Origin: Anaerolineales bacterium UBA3905
GTDB taxonomy: Bacteria > Chloroflexota > Anaerolineae > Caldilineales > Caldilineaceae
DNA: 5,123 nt
NCBI GenBank assembly: GCA_002391565.1
Contig: DGFH01000272.1
Span: 1 to 5,123 of the forward strand
Reading direction: 5' to 3'
The position numbers were made by a program, and so were the translations under genes. Under the pieces are notes generated by a model that was given only the letters and a program-made list of their open reading frames with translations, was not told the DNA's origin and did not search any database. This document shows, one piece after another, positions 1-5,123 of this stretch. Within the stretch, counting starts at the first letter, position 1. Each line of letters begins with the position of its first letter.

Positions 1-19
1 AGATGTGTATAAGAGACAG
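1..19 (+). other. Nextera/Tn5 mosaic-end sequencing adapter (artefact)
   Basis: The first 19 bases, AGATGTGTATAAGAGACAG, are identical to the Tn5 transposase mosaic end used in Nextera library preparation. The match starts at base 1 of the window and ends where the glycogen synthase reading frame becomes family-like, as expected for an untrimmed adapter at a contig end. Translated in the glgA frame it gives the spurious N-terminus MCIRDR. It should be masked; it is not a natural transposon end, since no transposase or target duplication accompanies it. Confidence 0.97.
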
Positions 20-1202
20 GCCTGGCCTCTATCACGACGACAACTTCAACGACTACGCTGACAACCCGCGTCGCTTTGCCTTCCTGACGCGCGCTGGCTT
101 GCAGCTTGCCCAGGACTTGCGCTTCAAGCCCGACATCGTGCACGTCCACGACTGGCAGAGCGCGCTGGCGTCGGCGTATCTCAAAATCTGGCACTGGAAC
201 GACCCGCTGCTCGGCGGCGCAGCCAGCGTGCTCACGATCCACAACATCGCCTATCAGGGCAAGTATCCTGCCTCGCACTATGAGTATCTCGGTTTGCAGT
301 GGAGCAACTTCACTCCCGACAAGTTCGAGGACTACGGCGCCATCAACTTTCTTAAGGGCGGCATTGTCTACGCCGACGTGGTCAACACCGTCAGCCCGAC
401 CTACGCCAACGAGACGCGTACGCCTGCACTTGGCTACGGTCTGGCGCCCTATCTCAACGACAAGGGCGAGAACTACGTCGGCATCCTCAACGGCGTCGAC
501 TACACACAATGGAACCCGGCAGTGGACAGGCTGATCCCGGCGCGATACTCGTTGGAAGACATGGCTGGCAAGCGTATCTGCAAGGCGGAGTTGCAGCGTC
601 GCTTTTTGCTGGATGTAAACCCGCATGTCCCGATTGTCGGCGTGGTTAGCCGCCTGGTCAGCCAGAAGGGGCTGGATTTGCTGGCGGCGACCATCGAGCG
701 CATCGTCAACGAGATGGTCGTCCAGTTCGTTGTGCTTGGTTCGGGCGATAAAGGGCTGGAAGCGTTCTATGGCGACCTGCCGCGGCGCTACCCGGGGCGT
801 ATCGGCAGCTTCATCGGCTACAACAATCAGCTTGCGCACTGGATCGAGGCGGGCGCGGACTTCTTCATCATGCCCTCGATCTACGAACCATGCGGCCTCA
901 ACCAGATTTACTCGCTCAAGTACGGCACGTTGCCCATCGTGCGTGCTACGGGCGGTCTCGACGACACAGTGATCCAGTACGACGAACGCACTGGCGATGG
1001 CACCGGTTTCAAGTTCTGGGAGCCAAGTCCTAACGCCATCTTCTACACCGTCGGTTGGGCGGTCAGCTCCTTCTACGACCGCCCGCACCACATGGCGAAG
1101 ATGGTGCGCATGGCGATGCAGCAAGACTACTCGTGGGAAAAGAGCGCCGCACAATATGAGGCATTGTACGCGCAGGCGATGCGCAACAAGGGAACATTGT
1201 AA
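20..1202 (+). CDS. glgA: Glycogen synthase (GT5 family), 5'-truncated
   Basis: Glycogen (starch) synthase transfers glucose from ADP-glucose (or UDP-glucose in some lineages) to the non-reducing end of an alpha-1,4-glucan in the cytoplasm. The fragment has about 393 genuine residues; E. coli GlgA has 477, so roughly 85-95 N-terminal residues are missing, including the KTGGL-type nucleotide-sugar loop. Numbering from the ATG at base 3, visible GT5 motifs are HVHDWQ near the start, TIHNIAYQG with H80 (equivalent to E. coli His161), VVSRLVSQKG with R217 and K222 (Arg300/Lys305), and SIYEPCGLNQIYSLKYGTLP with E295 (Glu377), followed by the TGGLDDTV loop. Both Rossmann halves are represented and the C-terminus ends normally at a TAA. 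The apparent start at base 3 lies inside the adapter and is not real; the true start is off the contig. The family call is firm; the sugar donor cannot be read from this alone. Confidence 0.96.
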
Positions 1203-1214
1203 TACGGCTGTCCG

Positions 1215-1247
1215 GTGACATGCCTTCTGTGTCATGCGTGATACAAT
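1215..1247 (+). promoter_or_regulatory. Candidate sigma-70-type promoter for gltA
   Basis: Bases 1239-1247 read TGATACAAT, an extended -10 element (TGn followed by TACAAT, 5 of 6 to consensus). A GTGACA at 1215-1220 resembles a -35 (5 of 6), but the spacer is 21 bases rather than 16-18, so the extended -10 would have to carry most of the recognition. Transcription would start near 1254, giving a leader of about 55 bases. No terminator-like hairpin separates glgA from this site, so readthrough from glgA is also possible. The call is inferred from sequence alone. Confidence 0.4.
1216..1234. promoter_or_regulatory. Short inverted repeat TGACA-N9-TGTCA, possible operator
   Basis: TGACA at 1216-1220 and TGTCA at 1230-1234 form a perfect 5-base inverted repeat with a 9-base spacer. 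It overlaps the candidate -35 and ends 7 bases before the candidate -10 hexamer, a position where a dimeric regulator could act. Five-base arms occur easily by chance, no regulator gene is nearby, and no named operator consensus is matched. Confidence 0.2.
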
Positions 1248-1292
1248 AACTGCTACGAACCTTCCAACCAATTTACTTGCAGATTGTCTACC

Positions 1293-1299
1293 AAAGGAG
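1293..1299 (+). promoter_or_regulatory. Shine-Dalgarno site that fixes the gltA start
   Basis: AAAGGAG lies 9 bases upstream of the ATG at 1309. It supports that codon over the in-frame ATG at 1234, which has no purine-rich site before it and would add 25 residues unlike the family N-terminus. Confidence 0.85.
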
Positions 1300-1308
1300 C
1301 ATAGACAA

Positions 1309-2598
<1,290 letters not shown>

Positions 2599-2680
2599 CG
2601 GGTTGCGATCAGGCGTTGGTGAGCTTGCTATAGCACACTGGTGGTGCGCGAAAGTTCACTGTGCAGACGATAAGTCGGAA

Positions 2681-2730
2681 TGACAGAAAGGAGAAGCAGG
2701 CGGCGCGCCGCCCACTTCTCCTTTCTGTCA
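2681..2730. terminator. 50-base near-perfect inverted repeat between convergent genes, likely bidirectional terminator
   Basis: The arms TGACAGAAAGGAGAAG (2681-2696) and CTTCTCCTTTCTGTCA (2715-2730) are perfect reverse complements over 16 bases. Inside them, after a CA/CA mismatch pair (2697-2698 and 2713-2714), GGCGGCG and CGCCGCC (2699-2712) form a further perfect 7-base palindrome. The whole is symmetric about 2705/2706. It sits 82 bases after gltA stops and 21 bases beyond the stop of the opposing gene, where a shared terminator is expected. Neither side has a clear run of Ts (GATTCTT on plus, TTCCGACTT on minus), so it is not a textbook rho-independent terminator. It may block by stem strength, protect 3' ends, or be a copy of a dispersed palindromic repeat. 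The rest of the 2599-2751 gap holds only a 10-base palindrome at 2626-2635 and no gene. Confidence 0.7.
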
Positions 2731-2751
2731 GATTCTTACTTGCGCCGTTGA

Positions 2752-3306
2752 CTATTGAACGCTGTCTGTCACCGTTTCGGTCACTGTGATCGTTGGCGAC
2801 GCCTCGACGGCAGGCGCAGTCTCTGTGACAACCTCGCTGGCAACCGGCGTGCTCTCTGTGACTGTGACGCCTGCCTCAACCGTGGGCGTCGTCACGTCAC
2901 CTGCCGTCACGTCACCGTCGGTGGTGACAGTCTCAGTGACCACAGCGCCAGCCTCAACCGTGTCCGTCGTTGCAGCGCCAGCCTCAACGGTGGGAGTGAC
3001 GGCTTCGCTTTCGGTAACGACCGTGTCTGTGACGGCGGCGCCGGCTTCGACGCTTTCCGTAACCGGGGCGCTGGCTTCGGTCGCCGCCGCTGGGGCGGTC
3101 TCGGCGGGCGCAGCAGCGGCTGCCGGCGTAGCGTCAGCAGCCTGCGCTTCCGCAGTCGCAGTTTCTTTCGCCTGGAGCGCCGCTTCCTTCAAGGCAAGCT
3201 GTCCGGCTTGCAAATAATTGGCGCCGGCCCAAAAGACATAGCCAAAGAGAAAGACGCCGAGAATCGGCCCGATGATAGCAATCAGTGGTCGTTTCTGTTC
3301 TTCCAT
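2752..3306 (-). CDS. Unrecognised single-pass membrane protein with acidic Thr/Val/Ala-rich repetitive tail
   Basis: I do not recognise this 184-residue protein. A short charged N-terminus ending K5-R6 is followed by one hydrophobic segment (about 8-32) containing a GxxxG (G13-G17). By the positive-inside rule this is a signal-anchor with the tail outside the cytoplasm. Residues 33-57 are Ala/Gln/Glu/Lys-rich and could be helical. From residue 48 to the end there are no Lys, Arg, His, aromatic residues or Cys, but about 24 acidic residues and about 30 Thr, so the tail is strongly acidic and probably disordered. Five segments begin VEAG or VEAS (86, 107, 117, 143, 167). The ATG at 3306 is preferred over the in-frame TTG at 3312, because AAAGGAG ends 6 bases before the ATG but directly abuts the TTG. 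It lies 116 bases downstream of recG on the same strand. It could be a cell-surface spacer or a substrate for Thr glycosylation, but that is speculation. Homologues are likely to match poorly because of the low complexity. Confidence 0.8.
   Translation of the reverse strand: MEEQKRPLIAIIGPILGVFLFGYVFWAGANYLQAGQLALKEAALQAKETATAEAQAADATPAAAAAPAETAPAAATEASAPVTESVEAGAAVTDTVVTESEAVTPTVEAGAATTDTVEAGAVVTETVTTDGDVTAGDVTTPTVEAGVTVTESTPVASEVVTETAPAVEASPTITVTETVTDSVQ
2890..2919. repeat. Tandem 15-bp repeat, two copies, inside the Thr-rich gene
   Basis: CGTCACGTCACC recurs at 2890-2901 and 2905-2916 with a period of 15 bases, in frame on the minus strand, giving the paired peptides GDVTA and GDVTT. This fits growth of the tail by local duplication. 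Confidence 0.6.
2943..2988. repeat. Direct 16-bp repeat with 30-bp period inside the Thr-rich gene
   Basis: CAGCGCCAGCCTCAAC occurs identically at 2943-2958 and 2973-2988. The 30-base period is a multiple of three and corresponds to a 10-residue unit containing VEAGA in the protein (VEAGA at residues 107 and 117). A diverged relative lies near 2870-2882, encoding VEAGV. Confidence 0.6.
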
Positions 3307-3312
3307 GGACAA

Positions 3313-3319
3313 CTCCTTT
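3313..3319 (-). promoter_or_regulatory. Shine-Dalgarno site that fixes the membrane-protein start
   Basis: On the minus strand AAAGGAG occupies 3319-3313, 6 bases before the ATG at 3306. The alternative TTG at 3312 touches the site directly, too close for normal initiation, so the ATG is the likely start. The same heptamer precedes gltA. Confidence 0.8.
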
Positions 3320-3370
3320 GGTCAGGTTCTTGCTCTAACTGTGAATTTTCAATGTTGATTCGTCAAATGG
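3320..3370 (-). promoter_or_regulatory. AT-richer leader upstream of the membrane-protein gene, promoter uncertain
   Basis: This stretch is visibly more AT-rich than its surroundings. On the minus strand it contains TTGACG (3366-3361) and TTGAAA (3352-3347), either of which could serve as a -35. No good -10 hexamer follows at 16-18 bases from either. The gap to recG is 116 bases, so a separate promoter is reasonable but not demonstrated. A weak TTGCG/CGCAA hairpin at 3393-3410 has no T-run and is not a convincing recG terminator. Confidence 0.2.
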
Positions 3371-3422
3371 ACGCCAGCCCTCATGTGTCGCTTTGCGCCC
3401 ACCATCGCAACTCGCCCCTCGC

Positions 3423-5123
<1,701 letters not shown>

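Noticed and set aside
1..19. Natural Tn5-like transposon end
   Set aside because: The exact 19-base engineered mosaic end at the very first base of the contig, without transposase or target duplication, is explained by library preparation.
2626..2635. TGCTATAGCA palindrome after gltA
   Set aside because: Ten bases with no loop, no conserved context and no flanking symmetry; likely chance.
2687..2693. AAAGGAG in the hairpin arm as a ribosome binding site for a small gene
   Set aside because: No ATG, GTG or TTG with a reasonable open frame follows at normal distance on either strand, and the motif is buried in a strong stem.
2890..2988. CRISPR-like or regulatory repeat array
   Set aside because: The repeats are in frame within a coding sequence, have unequal short periods and no unique spacers; they reflect the repetitive protein tail.
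3393..3410. TTGCG/CGCAA hairpin as the recG terminator
   Set aside because: Only five base pairs with an 8-base loop and no T-run on the minus strand; too weak to support.

Overview
The window is a bacterial chromosome fragment from a short-read assembly, probably a metagenome contig. It is fairly GC-rich (about 60% by eye) with compact, ordinary gene organisation. Bases 1-19 are not genomic: they match the 19-base mosaic end of the Tn5/Nextera sequencing adapter, so this edge is an assembly or library artefact. The proteins and the Ala/Thr/Val-rich membrane protein would fit Chloroflexota or a similar deep-branching, non-proteobacterial group. That placement is an impression without a search and should be held loosely.

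Layout. (1) 20-1202, plus: the C-terminal ~80% of a glycogen synthase (glgA, GT5), cut off by the adapter. (2) 1203-1308: a short gap with a plausible extended -10 promoter, a small inverted repeat and a strong Shine-Dalgarno. (3) 1309-2598, plus: a complete citrate synthase (gltA) with all three catalytic residues. (4) 2599-2751: a gap between convergent genes, dominated by a nearly perfect 50-base inverted repeat at 2681-2730, probably a two-way transcription stop. (5) 2752-3306, minus: a small unrecognised protein with one N-terminal membrane segment and a long acidic, Thr/Val/Ala-rich repetitive tail. (6) 3307-3422: a 116-base gap with a strong ribosome binding site. (7) 3423-5123, minus: the C-terminal 566 residues of the RecG helicase, running off the right edge.

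How the genes relate. GlgA stores carbon as glycogen and citrate synthase commits acetyl-CoA to the TCA cycle. Both are central carbon functions, but gltA appears to have its own promoter, so they need not form an operon. RecG (replication-fork and recombination repair) and the small membrane protein lie in the same direction, with no functional link visible. I looked for an undescribed system and do not see one. The items most worth a second look are the long hairpin, the membrane protein with an acidic Thr-rich tail, and the adapter-derived start of the glgA reading frame.
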